Positions 7,989 to 17,761 of a DNA stretch of 64,000 nucleotides are shown piece after piece. The stretch comes from Streptomyces sp. SAT1 (GTDB lineage: Bacteria; Actinomycetota; Actinomycetes; Streptomycetales; Streptomycetaceae), in the NCBI RefSeq assembly GCF_001654495.1, contig NZ_CP015849.1, positions 744,001 through 808,000 on the forward strand, read 5' to 3'. A model generated the notes under the pieces. That model was not told the DNA's origin, did no database searches, and saw only the letters and a list, made by a program, of their open reading frames with translations. The position numbers and the translations under genes are program-made. The first letter of the stretch is position 1, and the number at the start of each line of letters is the position of its first letter.

Positions 7989-8600
7989 TCAGTCCTCCAG
8001 CGGGCGCAGGGCGTCGGCGGGGAACGTGAACTGGATCAGCTCCATCGGGACGGCGCCCTCGGGGCGCAGCGAGGGATCGTCGAGCCGCTCGCGGTAGCGG
8101 TGGAGAAGCGCGGTCATCTCCCCCAGGAGGGACTCGGCTTCCTCCGGGGTGAGGTGGAAGACCGCGTCTGCGGAGCTGGTGATCCTGCTCCAGTCCCCGG
8201 AGAACCCTGCCCGCATCGCGCCGACCTTGCGGATCCGCTCCAGCCACACCTCCCAGAGCACCGCGCCGAGCGCGGCGGCGGCGGTCGTGGTCTCGGTGTC
8301 GCCGGCGTCGGCCGCGTCCTCGAAGCGGAAGCCGATGTGGGTACGCCGCCAGGGGCGGCTGCGCCCCGCACCGCCTCCCGCTTCCTCCACGAAGCCGTAC
8401 TTCGCCAGCGTGCGCAGATGGAAGGCGCAGTTGGTCGGGGACTCGCCCACCATCCGGGCGGCCTCGGTCGCGGTCAGCGGCTCGCGGCGGCCGAGCGCTT
8501 CGAGCAAGGCCAGGCGTGTGGGATGGGCGAGGGCGCGCATGGCCTTCGGTTCGGTGAGGTCGCGGGGTTCACGGGGAGCGACGCCTTCTTCGAAAGACAT
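7989..8600 (-). CDS. ArsR-type winged-helix regulator
   Basis: A 203-residue regulator. Residues 15-100 form an ArsR-like winged helix: MRALAHPTRLALLEAL, TATEAARMVGESPTNCAFHLRTLAKYGFVEE, then a wing rich in Gly and Arg. The C-terminal half is an uncharacterised alpha-helical domain found with such HTHs. There is no metal-binding Cys pair, so the ligand is likely organic. The ATG lies inside a large inverted repeat (8591-8634), no Shine-Dalgarno is visible, and a possible -10 (TAGAGT, 8616-8611 on the minus strand) lies 10 bases before it, which suggests leaderless, autoregulated expression. It precedes the MFS gene. Confidence 0.85.
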   Translation of the reverse strand: MSFEEGVAPREPRDLTEPKAMRALAHPTRLALLEALGRREPLTATEAARMVGESPTNCAFHLRTLAKYGFVEEAGGGAGRSRPWRRTHIGFRFEDAADAGDTETTTAAAALGAVLWEVWLERIRKVGAMRAGFSGDWSRITSSADAVFHLTPEEAESLLGEMTALLHRYRERLDDPSLRPEGAVPMELIQFTFPADALRPLED

Positions 8601-8634
8601 GTTTCGATACTCTACGCTCGAAACATGCCTTTCG
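8591..8634. promoter_or_regulatory. Long inverted-repeat operator of the ArsR-MFS operon
   Basis: CGAAAGACATGTTTCGA (8591-8607) and TCGAAACATGCCTTTCG (8618-8634) are 17-base arms differing at one position, separated by 10 bases. The left arm covers the start codon of the regulator. A further perfect palindrome CCTTTCGAAAGG lies at 8628-8639. Position and symmetry fit an autoregulatory site for the winged-helix protein. Confidence 0.75.
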
Positions 8635-8646
8635 AAAGGGGGACGG

Positions 8647-9312
8647 TCAGGCGACCAGCCTCAGCCACGCCTCCCTGAGGGCGGCGTGGCCCGCCGGGGT
8701 CGGGTGGACGCCGTCGGCGGCCCAGTGCGCCGGGCCGGTCGCCGCGGCGAGCTGGGCGAACATGCCGTCGGCGGCGAGCAGCCGGGCGCCGTACCGGTGG
8801 GCGAGGTCGCGGACGGCCTGGATCTTGGGGTCCAGGTCGGCGCGCCACTGCTTCCAGTCGTCCGGGCCGATGTGGTGGTCGTCGTCGATGTCCAGGCTGT
8901 CGCTGTACGGCAGAAGGAAGGGCTCGACGAGGATCAGTCCGGTGCCGCGCTCGGCCAGCGGCGCGAGCAGGCGGTCGTAGCCGGCCGCGAAGTCCTCCAC
9001 GGGAATCATGTAGCCGTCCGGGTCGAGGGTGTGCCAGCCGACGTCGTTGATGCCGACGAGGATCGACACCACGTCCGGACGGGCGTCGAGCACATCGGTC
9101 TGCCAACGGGCCTCCAGGTCCATGACCTTGTGGCCGCCGACCCCGGAGTTCAGCCAGGTCACGGGCCGGTCCGGGTGCCGCAGGCCCCACTCCCCCGCGA
9201 TGTGCAGCGGGTAGCCGGACCCGAGGCCGTCCTCGCTCGCCGACCGCCCGCTGTCGGTGATCGAGTCGCCGGTGAACATCACGGTGGTTCCCGGGCGCAG
9301 GGTGATCGTCAT
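8647..9312 (-). CDS. SGNH/GDSL-family esterase
   Basis: A 221-residue hydrolase without a signal peptide. Block I is GDSIT at residues 15-19, with the nucleophilic Ser17; block II Gly is in NSGVGGHKV; block III is VGINDVGW; block V is DGVHPTPAG with Asp200 and His203. This is the complete SGNH catalytic set for hydrolysis of an acyl or acetyl ester, often on a sugar. ATG at 9310-9312 follows GGAG (minus strand, about eight bases before). It lies 46 bases upstream of the ArsR gene on the same strand, but that gene has its own operator. Confidence 0.88.
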   Translation of the reverse strand: MTITLRPGTTVMFTGDSITDSGRSASEDGLGSGYPLHIAGEWGLRHPDRPVTWLNSGVGGHKVMDLEARWQTDVLDARPDVVSILVGINDVGWHTLDPDGYMIPVEDFAAGYDRLLAPLAERGTGLILVEPFLLPYSDSLDIDDDHHIGPDDWKQWRADLDPKIQAVRDLAHRYGARLLAADGMFAQLAAATGPAHWAADGVHPTPAGHAALREAWLRLVA

Positions 9313-9402
9313 ATGTGCTCCTTGAGATGTGAGTGGGTGGGAGAGGAAGGTCTTCGCAGGGTGCCGTCGCAGGGCGGCCACCGTCTCACCTAGCGGCCTC
9401 TC

Positions 9403-10995
9403 CTAGCGGCCGAACCACCGCTCGGCGGCCCGCTCGAACGGTCGCGGGTCGACGTCGCGGCCGGCCGCGCAGGCGACGAAGCCGTCCGGGCGGACGAGGA
9501 CAGCGCCCAGGCCGAGGTCGTTCTTCGCCGTGCCGGCCGCGTAGCGCAGTCGGCTCGCCCGGCCGGTGGCCGTGTCGCGCAGGCGCCGGTCGGCGCTGAG
9601 GTCGAGCAGGACCCCTCGGCCGTCCCGCAGCAACTCGCCGAGGCGGGTGCCGTCGTCGAGGCGGAGGTCGGGGGCGCTGCGGCCGGTCAGCGGGTGGTCG
9701 CCGCCGAGGTCGTAGCGGATCGACGTCCCGGACAGCCTCCCGAACATGTGGGTCGTCCCGTCGCGGGTCGCGAGCAGGTCGCCCAGCATCCCGCGCAGCG
9801 CGCGGCCGTGCTCGTCCGGCCGCATCGCCGCCACCTGGACGCGCGAGCGGTCGAGCACGTCGGCTCCCACGGGGTGCCGTTCGCGGGTGTAGGTGTCGAG
9901 GAGCCCGTCGGGCGCGTGTCCGCGCACGGTCGCCGCGAGTTTCCACCCGAGGTTCATGGCGTCACCGATGCCGAGGTTGAGTCCCTGGCCGCCGAGGGGT
10001 GAGTGGATGTGCGCCGCGTCACCGGCGAGCAGAACGCGCCCGAGCCGGTAGGTCGTCGTCTGCATCGCCCGGTCGGTGTAGGTCGACACGAGCGAGACGC
10101 CGTTCAGCGTCACCTCCGTGCCGGACACGCGGCGCAGCACGGACTGGAGGTGGCCCAGGGCCGGGGGCCGCGAGCGGTCGAAGGCACCGCCGTCGAAGTC
10201 CATCACGCCGAGGTGACCCTCGGCGGGCATCCGGAGGTACATGCCGTGCGGTGTGTGGTGGAACCCGGGGCGCAGCAGATCGGGCTCGGCGACGTCGGCG
10301 AGCATGACGTAGCCGGTGAACTGCGGTCCTGAGCCGGTGAATTCGAAGCCCGCGAGTCCGCGCACCGTGCTGCGTCCGCCGTCGCAGCCGACGAGCCAGC
10401 GCGCCGGGTACGCCTGTCCGCCGGCTCGCGCGACCACGTGTTCATCGTCCTGTTCGACGCCGGTCACCGCGACGCCGCGCCGGATCTCCACGCCGAGCAG
10501 TGCCGCCCGCTCGGACAGCAGCGCCTCGACCGCTTCGAGACAGGTCATGACGCCGTCCCCGGCCGGGCCGGGCAGCCGGAACGGCAGGGCGGCGAGGTCG
10601 ACCCGCGCCGGATCGAGCACGATGCCCGCGAAGTGGCCCACCGTGCGGGGAGGGGACGGCTCGTCCGTGTCCGTGTCCGTGTCTGTGTCCGTGTTTGTGC
10701 CCGTGCTCGGGTCGGTGTCCGTGCTCGGGTCGGTGTCCGTGCTCGGGTCGGTGTCGGGTCCGGGGCCGTCCTCCGTGCCCGTTGCTGCCGCACGGAGCGC
10801 GGGCAGCATCCCCCGGCGGTAGAACGCCTCGACGGATCCGGCGGACAGGCCCCGCATCCCGAGCGGGTCGGCCCGCCACGGGGAGCCGGGCGCCGGCTCC
10901 CGCTCCAGGACCAGGACCGAGCAGCCCGCGAGACCGAGTTCGCCGGCGAGGAACAGCCCGACCGGACCACCGCCCACGATCACCACGTCATGCAC
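9403..10995 (-). CDS. FAD-dependent aromatic monooxygenase (PF01494, Rox/PgaE-like)
   Basis: A 530-residue class A flavoprotein monooxygenase. It has the FAD GxGxxG motif GGGPVG at residues 8-13, the CDGGRS (DG) motif, and LLAGDAAHIHSPLGGQGLN (GD motif), followed by a C-terminal thioredoxin-like domain. Members hydroxylate phenolic or polyketide substrates; some inactivate rifampicin or tetracycline. I chose GTG 10995 because GGAGAG lies nine bases upstream; the GTG at 11004 would abut it. An odd Thr/Asp/Pro repeat of about 38 residues is inserted near residues 74-112 between early Rossmann elements. The gene is divergent from a large AfsR-type regulator, a likely controller. Confidence 0.88.
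   Translation of the reverse strand: MHDVVIVGGGPVGLFLAGELGLAGCSVLVLEREPAPGSPWRADPLGMRGLSAGSVEAFYRRGMLPALRAAATGTEDGPGPDTDPSTDTDPSTDTDPSTGTNTDTDTDTDTDEPSPPRTVGHFAGIVLDPARVDLAALPFRLPGPAGDGVMTCLEAVEALLSERAALLGVEIRRGVAVTGVEQDDEHVVARAGGQAYPARWLVGCDGGRSTVRGLAGFEFTGSGPQFTGYVMLADVAEPDLLRPGFHHTPHGMYLRMPAEGHLGVMDFDGGAFDRSRPPALGHLQSVLRRVSGTEVTLNGVSLVSTYTDRAMQTTTYRLGRVLLAGDAAHIHSPLGGQGLNLGIGDAMNLGWKLAATVRGHAPDGLLDTYTRERHPVGADVLDRSRVQVAAMRPDEHGRALRGMLGDLLATRDGTTHMFGRLSGTSIRYDLGGDHPLTGRSAPDLRLDDGTRLGELLRDGRGVLLDLSADRRLRDTATGRASRLRYAAGTAKNDLGLGAVLVRPDGFVACAAGRDVDPRPFERAAERWFGR
10662..10755 (-). repeat. Hexamer and 18-bp tandem repeats in the monooxygenase gene
   Basis: On the plus strand GTCCGT-like hexamers run from 10664 to about 10700, then the 18-base unit GTCCGTGCTCGGGTCGGT appears about three times (to 10755). 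The protein reads TDTDTD followed by DPSTDT repeats. All units are multiples of three bases, so length can vary in frame. Confidence 0.85.
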
Positions 10996-11187
10996 GACAA
11001 CCACCTCTCCGAAGCCGTTTACCGCACGGCTTCCGCACGACCGGGCCGCGGTCCGTCCGCAGCCTTCCTGCGTCCCGGCAAGACTGGGGCGGGCCGCTCA
11101 CACGGGACGCACACGCCGCTGACACGCGGGCACACGGCGCCCCCGCTCGGTGGGCGGGCCCGGTCAGCCGTGTGCGAGGATCGTGGA

Positions 11188-14100
11188 ATGGACGGGGGTA
11201 CACGGCTTCGGGTCACACTGCTCGGCGCCTGCCAGGTGTCCCGCGACGGCACCGTCCTGCCCGTACCGGGCGCCCGGTTGCGGGCCCTGGTCGTACGGCT
11301 GGCACTCGCCGGCGGCCACCCGGTCGGACCGAGCGGCCTCATCGAGGCGATCTGGGCCGAAGAACCGCCCACCGACCCGCCCCACGCCCTCCAGGCCCTC
11401 GTCTCCCGGCTGCGCCGGACCCTCGGCTCCGCCGACGCCGTCACACAGCACGCGGGCGGCTACCGGCTGGCCGTGGACGCCGCCGACGTGGACGCGCTGC
11501 GGTTCGAGCGGCTCGCCGCGGAGGGCCGTGACCGGCTGCGCGCCGCCGATCCGCGGTCCGCGGCGGCGGTGCTCGGCGAGGCGGTGGCGTTGTGGGACGA
11601 CCGCCCCGGCACCGAACCCCCGGCCGTCTCGGCGGTGGCACCCGCCCTCGCGGCCCGGCTGGCCCACGCCTCGGCCGAGGCCGTCACCGACCTGGCGGAT
11701 GCCGAACTGGCCCTCGGCCGCGCCGACATGGCCGCCGACCGGCTCGCCCCGCTGCTGGCCGAAGACCCCGTCCACGAGCGCGCGGCCGCGCTGCTCATGG
11801 ACGCGCTCGCCGCCCAGGGCCGCCAGGCCGAGGCCCTCGCCCTGTACGAGCGGGTCCGCGAGCAGTTGGCCGACACCCTCGGCACCGACCCCGGCGCCGC
11901 CCTGGGCGAACGTCATCTGAACCTGCTGCGCGCCGAGCGGCCCGCCCCCGGCGCCCCGCGGGTCCGGCGGGACAACCTGCCCGCGCCGCTGACCAGTTTC
12001 CTCGGCCGGGACGACGACCTCGCCCGGATCGAGGCGCTGCTCACCGACGGACGCCTGGTGACGGTGCTCGGTCCCGGCGGGGCGGGCAAGACGCGCCTGG
12101 CCGTCGAGGCGGCCCGCCGCCACCGGGACGCGTACCGCGACGGCGTCTGGATGGTCGACCTCGCCTCCGTCACCGAGCCCGCCAAGGCCGGTGCGGCGCT
12201 GCTGGCCGCGATCGGGCTGCGCGGCTCGGCGCTCTTCGACGCCCCGGCCGGGCTGCGCGGCGCACCGGCCGACGAAGTGGACGCCCTGGCCGACCAGTTG
12301 GGCGGACACGAAGCGCTGCTCGTGGTGGACAACTGCGAGCACCTGGTCGACGCCGTGGCGCATCTGATCGTGGCCCTGCTGGCCCGCTGCGCCGCGCTGC
12401 GGGTGCTCGCCACGAGCCGGGAGCCGCTGGCGGTCGACGGCGAGGCGCTGGTCCCGCTCGGCCCACTCGCCCTGCCGGAGCCGGACGCGGAGCTCGCGCC
12501 GGCCCGCCGTACGGCGTCGGTGCGCCTGTTCACCGAGCGGGCGGCGGCCGTACGGCCCGGATTCGGTGTCGACGAGCACAACCTCACCGAGGTGCTGCGC
12601 GTCGTGCGCGGTCTGGACGGCATGCCGCTCGCCCTCGAACTGGCCGCGGCCCGCCTGCGCACGCTCTCGCTGACCGGCCTGGCCGCCGGGCTGTCGGACC
12701 GGTTCCGCCTGCTCACCACCGGCAGCCGGACCGCGCTCCCCCGGCACCGCACCCTGCGCGCGGTCATCGCCTGGAGCTGGGACCTGCTCGACCCGGACGC
12801 CCGCACGGTCGCGGAGCGGATCTCCGTCCTGCCCGGCGGCGTCACGGTGGCCTCGGCCACCGCGCTCCGCGACGGCACCGCGGTGCCCGCCGCCGATGTC
12901 CCGGAGCTGCTCGCGGACCTGGTCGACCGGTCGCTGCTGCACCTCGCACCGGACACCGGCCGCTACCGGATGCTGGAGACCATCCGCGAGTACGGTCTGG
13001 AGCGCCTGGCCGAGCAGGGCGCGCTGCCCGGCGTACGGGACCGGGCCGCCCGCCACTTCGCCGAACTGGTCGCCCACCACGACCCGTTGCTGCGCGGCCC
13101 CGGCCAACTCCCCGCGCTGCACGCGCTGCACACCGAGTACGACAACGTGCTCGCCGCCCTGCGCCACCTCTGCGACACCGCCGACACCGGCGCGCTCTCC
13201 CTCGCGGTGGACCTGATCTGGTACTGGCAGATGCTCGGCCGGCACCGCGACGCCGCCCACTGGCTGGGCGAGGCGGTCGCGCTGCCCGCCGGAGGGCCGA
13301 GCCTGACCCGCGACATCGCCGAGGGGCTGCTCGCGCTCAACGTCTCCGCCACCCGGGGCGCGTCGGCCGACGACTGGTTCGAAGAGCGGCGCGACGGACT
13401 GCGGGCGCTCAACCGCCGGTTGCTCGACCATCCCCGGCTGCCGGGCCCGAGCGGGGTGCTGACCGCGGTCTGGCTGGCCTCCCTCACCGGCGCCGAGGTG
13501 CCGCCGGGCGTCCTCCAGCGACTCGTCGAGGGGCCCGATGTGTGGGCGGCCGGTATGGCGTGCCTGGTCCGGGCCCAACTCGCCGAGAACGACGGCTGTC
13601 TGGACCGGGCCCGTGACGATCTGCGCGTCGCGCTGGAGTGCTTCACCCGGGCGGGCGACCGCTGGGGCCTGGCCAGGGCACTGCCGATGCGCGCGCTGGT
13701 ACGGCAGTACGACGGCGATCTCGACGGCGCGCTGGCCGACGTGACCGATGCCAAGCGGCTGGCCCGCGAGTTCGGTTCGCTCGGCCTCAGCGACGAGATC
13801 TTCGTCGATCTCCGCCTGGTCGATCTGCGGGTACGGCTCGGTGAGACCGCGCGGGCCGCCGAGACGATCGCCGTGGCACGGGAGCGCGCGCTGCACTCGT
13901 CGACGCCCGAGACGGCGGTCCTGCTCGATGTGCAGGAAGCCGCCCTGCGGACGCGGACCGGCGAGCTGGTCCGGGCGCGCGAACTGGTCGAGTCGGTCGA
14001 GGCTGGGCTGTCCGCACACCACCTGTTCGACGGCGACCAGGGTCAGGCCCTCGTCAGCACGGCGCGGGGCGCACTCTGTCTCGGACTCGGTGACGCGGCG

Positions 14101-14454
14101 GGCACGGAGGACGCGTTGGTCCGGGCACACGCCGCCGCGGCCCGCAGCGGGGACATGCCGCTGGTGGCGTCGGTCGCCGTGGCCGTGGCCGGCCTCGCCG
14201 CGCTGCACGGGGACCACCGCGAGGTCGCCGTCCTGCTCGGCGCGGCGTCCCGGCTGCGCGGCGCCCACGACCGCACCGACCCGCAGGTCCGCGCGCTGAG
14301 CGAGCGCGGCCGGGCCGCGCTCGGCGACGAGCGCTTCGCCGAGGCGTACGGGCAGGGCCGTCGGCTGGACATGGCGGCGGCCCTGGTCCGTACCGATCCG
14401 ACGCGGCCGCGCGGAGCCCGGCGGACGCCGCACGACGCCCGGCACTCGGGCTGA
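11188..14454 (+). CDS. AfsR/SARP-like regulator: winged helix-BTAD-NTPase-TPR
   Basis: A 1088-residue regulator. Order: OmpR-type winged helix (about 5-95: RALVVRLALAGG, LIEAIWAEEPP, LQALVSRLRRTLG), bacterial transcriptional activation domain (about 100-245), NB-ARC/AP-ATPase with Walker A GPGGAGKTRLA near residue 295 and Walker B LLVVDNCEHL near 378, sensor-like ATSREPL and GMPLALELAAARLR, the YRMLETIREYGLERL segment, then TPR-like helices to the end. Such proteins activate secondary-metabolism or resistance genes when ATP and ligand are bound. ATG 11188 is preceded by GAGGA. The 192-base divergent region to the FAD monooxygenase suggests that gene as a target. Confidence 0.88.
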   Translation: MDGGTRLRVTLLGACQVSRDGTVLPVPGARLRALVVRLALAGGHPVGPSGLIEAIWAEEPPTDPPHALQALVSRLRRTLGSADAVTQHAGGYRLAVDAADVDALRFERLAAEGRDRLRAADPRSAAAVLGEAVALWDDRPGTEPPAVSAVAPALAARLAHASAEAVTDLADAELALGRADMAADRLAPLLAEDPVHERAAALLMDALAAQGRQAEALALYERVREQLADTLGTDPGAALGERHLNLLRAERPAPGAPRVRRDNLPAPLTSFLGRDDDLARIEALLTDGRLVTVLGPGGAGKTRLAVEAARRHRDAYRDGVWMVDLASVTEPAKAGAALLAAIGLRGSALFDAPAGLRGAPADEVDALADQLGGHEALLVVDNCEHLVDAVAHLIVALLARCAALRVLATSREPLAVDGEALVPLGPLALPEPDAELAPARRTASVRLFTERAAAVRPGFGVDEHNLTEVLRVVRGLDGMPLALELAAARLRTLSLTGLAAGLSDRFRLLTTGSRTALPRHRTLRAVIAWSWDLLDPDARTVAERISVLPGGVTVASATALRDGTAVPAADVPELLADLVDRSLLHLAPDTGRYRMLETIREYGLERLAEQGALPGVRDRAARHFAELVAHHDPLLRGPGQLPALHALHTEYDNVLAALRHLCDTADTGALSLAVDLIWYWQMLGRHRDAAHWLGEAVALPAGGPSLTRDIAEGLLALNVSATRGASADDWFEERRDGLRALNRRLLDHPRLPGPSGVLTAVWLASLTGAEVPPGVLQRLVEGPDVWAAGMACLVRAQLAENDGCLDRARDDLRVALECFTRAGDRWGLARALPMRALVRQYDGDLDGALADVTDAKRLAREFGSLGLSDEIFVDLRLVDLRVRLGETARAAETIAVARERALHSSTPETAVLLDVQEAALRTRTGELVRARELVESVEAGLSAHHLFDGDQGQALVSTARGALCLGLGDAAGTEDALVRAHAAAARSGDMPLVASVAVAVAGLAALHGDHREVAVLLGAASRLRGAHDRTDPQVRALSERGRAALGDERFAEAYGQGRRLDMAAALVRTDPTRPRGARRTPHDARHSG

Positions 14455-14551
14455 CGCTCGCTCCGGCCAGGATCCCGGCGCGCGGCTCCCGGCCTCCCTC
14501 GGCTCCGGCGGGGTGGTTCCGACGCCGTCCGGCGCCGGGCGACCGGCGCCG

Positions 14552-15463
14552 TCAGCCCACCAGCCGTCGGCGCCAGTCGAGCGCGGTGAGGTGGATGGCC
14601 CGGCCCGGATCGCCGTCCCAGGCGGTGGTCAGTCCGACGGCTTCGAGCGCGGCCGCCACCTCGCGCCCGACCGCCGCGGTGGTCTCCTCCGAGCCGTCGA
14701 AGCCGCCGTACAGAAGCATCAGTCCGCGGCCCACGGCGGCGGAGTCGGTGCACTGGGTGTGGAAGTAGACGAAGCCGCGGGCGCCGGGCGCCGCCTCGGC
14801 GCCGATCTCCGCGTTGCCGCAGGAGCGGCAGCAGGTGAAGTTCTCCCGGGCGGTGATACCGGCGGCCTCCAGCGCGGTGAAGGCACGGGTGAGCCGCTCG
14901 GGGTCCGTCTCACCCTCCCACCCGGCCTGCTCCTCGACGCGCTCCAGCCACATCCGGTCGGCCAGCGCCTGCGCCTGCTCCCGCGAGAGGGGACGGCGGT
15001 CCTCGGTGACCAGGTAATCCTCGGCCAGCTCGGCCAGTTCCGCGCGCGAGGCGTAGCCGCCGACCAGCACCTCCCGTACCCGCCCCTCCAGTTCGGCGCG
15101 CTCGTCCGCGCCGAGGGCGGGCGGCGGCACGTCCCGCGCGGGCCCCATGTCGAGCAGGCGCCACTCCAGTCCCGCGTCCCAGCCGGTCTCCTGGCGGGCC
15201 CAGCCGGCCATCGCCGCCGACACGGCTTCGGGCCGGTCCGCCAGGACCTGGAAATGCCGGTCGGGGGCGCCGTCGCGGTGTTCCAGCGTGTAGTCGCCAC
15301 CGGCCTCGTGCCAGACCTGGACGAAGACGTCGGGCAGGTCGGGTATCCGCTGGACGACCAGGAACCCGTCGCCGCCGATGCGCCGCACCAGCGCGGCCAG
15401 TTCCCCGGCGGACACACGGAGGTGCCGCTCCTGGTTCTCCGTCTTCACCACGATCTCGAGCAT
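14552..15463 (-). CDS. DUF6891-type hypothetical protein
   Basis: A 303-residue soluble protein that I place in the DUF6891 group of actinobacterial proteins. The distinctive C-terminal part holds FTCCRSCGNAEIGAE and YFHTQCTDSA, so Cys residues and a His could bind a metal, then GRGLMLLYGGFDG. The N-terminal 110 residues are a separate domain beginning LEIVVKTENQERHL. No function is known. The ATG at 15461-15463 was chosen because the upstream extension is encoded by tandem copies of about 15 bases (CTGACACGGTCCCG, 15489-15533), which look non-coding. The gene is isolated between the AfsR-type gene and a decayed locus. Confidence 0.7.
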   Translation of the reverse strand: MLEIVVKTENQERHLRVSAGELAALVRRIGGDGFLVVQRIPDLPDVFVQVWHEAGGDYTLEHRDGAPDRHFQVLADRPEAVSAAMAGWARQETGWDAGLEWRLLDMGPARDVPPPALGADERAELEGRVREVLVGGYASRAELAELAEDYLVTEDRRPLSREQAQALADRMWLERVEEQAGWEGETDPERLTRAFTALEAAGITARENFTCCRSCGNAEIGAEAAPGARGFVYFHTQCTDSAAVGRGLMLLYGGFDGSEETTAAVGREVAAALEAVGLTTAWDGDPGRAIHLTALDWRRRLVG

Positions 15464-15548
15464 GCACAGACTCTGGCACACCCCACTGACAACGCCCCAC
15501 TGACACGGTCCCGCTGACACGGTCCCGCTGACGAACTGCCCGGTGGTG

Positions 15549-17638
15549 TCACGCCGCCGGTGGCGCGGCGGCCGGCTCCTGCCCGCGGCGGGTGCGCCGG
15601 CACCAGAGCGCGGTCGCCGCGAGTCCGGCCAGGACGGCCGCTCCGACCGCTCCGCCCTTCAGCAGGCCGGGCGGCCGGAAGTCGCAGCTGACGGAATCGG
15701 CTGTGCCGTCCAGGGGCACCGCGATCAGGCCGAGGTAGGCGGCGGGGCGCGCGGGGCCGTCACCGGCCGAGCACCTCCAGCCCTTGATCCGCGGAATCGC
15801 GAGGATCGCCGTGCCGTTGCTGCCGGCCGGTATCCGGGCGGTGACGGAGTGCCCGCCACCTGGACCTGGGTGGCACCGGTGGCGCTCAACTGCTGCACGG
15901 CCCGCTCCAGCCGGCCGGGGACGAGACAGCCGATCGGCTGCTCCGGTAGGCCCAGCCATCCGGTGTGGCGCAGCTCGACCCGGACCTTCCCGGAGGCCGG
16001 TACGACGCCGATGCTCCGGAGCGGGGGCCGGACGGCGGGCAGCTTCCCGGCGAACGCCACCGGCCGGCCGCCGTTCATGGTCGCGGAGCCGTTGAACGTC
16101 AGCGCCGAGAGGTACGCCCGGCTGCCCGGCGTACAGGTGGTGGTGAGGGTGACCGGTCCCCTTCCGCCGCGGGTCCTGGTGATCGGCGCCGGCGGATCGT
16201 AGACACGGGCGCCGAGCAGCATCTCCTGGTTGGCGAAGACGGAGGTGCCGAAGCGCCGAAGCGTGTCGTGCCGTCCGGCAGGCGCAGCCGGGGACGGACG
16301 GTGACCAGCGGCGGTACGGCGGTGGTGGCGGCCCGCGGCACCTTGCCGGACCCTCCCGCCGGATCCTGGACCAGGCGGATGCGCGTACCGACGGAGAACA
16401 GGGCATCGGTCACGGGGTTGTCCAGGCTCACCAGGCGCCGGCCCTTGGCGAAGTAGCCGTAGCCCAGCGAGGTCAGCGTGTCCTGGGTGGCCTGCGCGGT
16501 CAGGCTGCTGTAGTAGCCGCCGCTCCGGCCGCCGACGACCATCTAGTCGTTGCGCCCGGGGTCCTCGCCGGGATCGGTGCGCGAGCGCGGCCAGTCGTCG
16601 GCGGCGGCGACGGCGTCCGCCACGGCCCGTTCCTGCCCGCCCAGCCGCGGCGACCAGGATCTGTGCCGCGGTTCCGGTTGCGCGACCCGCATCCCGGCCA
16701 CGGCCGTCTCGCCCGCCTGGGCGGTCACCAGGAGGGCGACGGCCACCACCGGCAGGACCCGGGCCCCCGCGCCGCCAGGGCGAGGGCGGCCAGGACCGCC
16801 AGGACCGCGGCGAGCGCGGCCGGCCGGGGCAGGCCGTCCGCGGTGGACAGCCAGGCCGCGATCAGCAGCAGGCCGCACAGCACGAAGGCCTGGCGGTCGG
16901 GGACGCCGTTGGGCTCGGCGCCCGCGTGCCAGAGCAGGTGGGTGGGCCGCCGGTGCAGCAAGAGCGCCACGAGGCAGATCGCGGCCGGCCAGCCGAACCG
17001 CGTCCGGGCCGGCAGGGCGCGGCGGAACGGCATGGCCAGCGCCAGCGCGAGCGCCGGGGTGCCGATGTACAGCGCGGGTGACTCCGTGCTGCTGGTGGCG
17101 GGCAGCAGCCGGACCAGCAGGACGACACCGGCGCCGATGGTGGCCAGGTAGGCGGTGTAGAAGTTCGACACCCGGGCCAGCCCCACGACGAGCGGCCCCA
17201 GCACGGGGTGCCGCCCGCCGCGCGCCCACTCGCCGACCAGGCACAGCAGCGGGGACACGAGCAGTCCGTCCAGCCACATCGGTACGTAGGCGCCGTTGTC
17301 CACTCGCCGTCGGCGCCGCCGAGCAGCACCTTGCGCCAGTAGGCGTGGAAGGGCACGTACTGCGTGCCCATGTCGACGACGTTGCGGCTGTACGGGCCCA
17401 GCGGATGGCTGCCCGTGAGCAGATTCCCCAGGCAGAACACCACGCACGTCAGCACACCGGCGCCGAGGGCCGCGCGCAGCGGCACGCCGGCGCGCGGCCG
17501 GTCAGCCAGGGCGCGAAGCCGGTCAGCCAGGGCGCGGATCCAGGCGGGGAGGCGGCCGGAGCCGCGCCCGCCGGAGCCGATCTCGCGGCCGTCGCCGGGT
17601 GCCGGACGGCCGGACGGGGTTCGGACGGTGGCGGACAC
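15549..17638 (-). pseudogene. Decayed YfhO-family membrane protein gene
   Basis: Read from 17638 downwards, pieces of one YfhO-type protein lie in different frames. Frame one gives AALGAGVLTCVVFCLGNLL and SRNVVDMGTQYVPFHAYWR (to about 17300). A second gives membrane helices from GAYVPMWLDG to about 16760. A third carries VVAVALLVTAQAGE and stops at TAG 16543-16545, immediately followed in the same frame by GGRSGGYYSSLTAQ and LVSLDNPVTDALFSVG. Two further shifts near 16260 and 15860 lead to the C-terminal helix and the stop at 15549. That is at least four frameshifts, one nonsense codon and probably an internal deletion after residue 100, since the region is shorter than a typical 800-900-residue YfhO. 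YfhO proteins are GT-C-like and act on cell-envelope polymers. Confidence 0.75.
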
Positions 17639-17761
17639 GGTTCCTCTTCTCGGGAAGGTGGTGCGGGCCCTCGCGTACGGGAGGCGGGGCGTCCGCCGCG
17701 GGGCCGGGATGTCCGGGCGCTCGCCGAGGACGGCCGCCCCGTGCCCCGCCGGTGCGGGCCG

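Noticed and set aside
10662..10755. Possible CRISPR-like array from regular repeats
   Set aside because: Units are 6 or 18 bases, have no spacers, and are translated as part of the monooxygenase. The 15-bp array in the kinase gene was rejected for the same reason.
11164..14445. A 1093-codon open frame on the strand opposite the AfsR-type gene
   Set aside because: It mirrors the regulator codon by codon, has Gln/Arg/Gly-rich composition with no recognisable domain, and is the usual antisense shadow of a long GC-rich gene.
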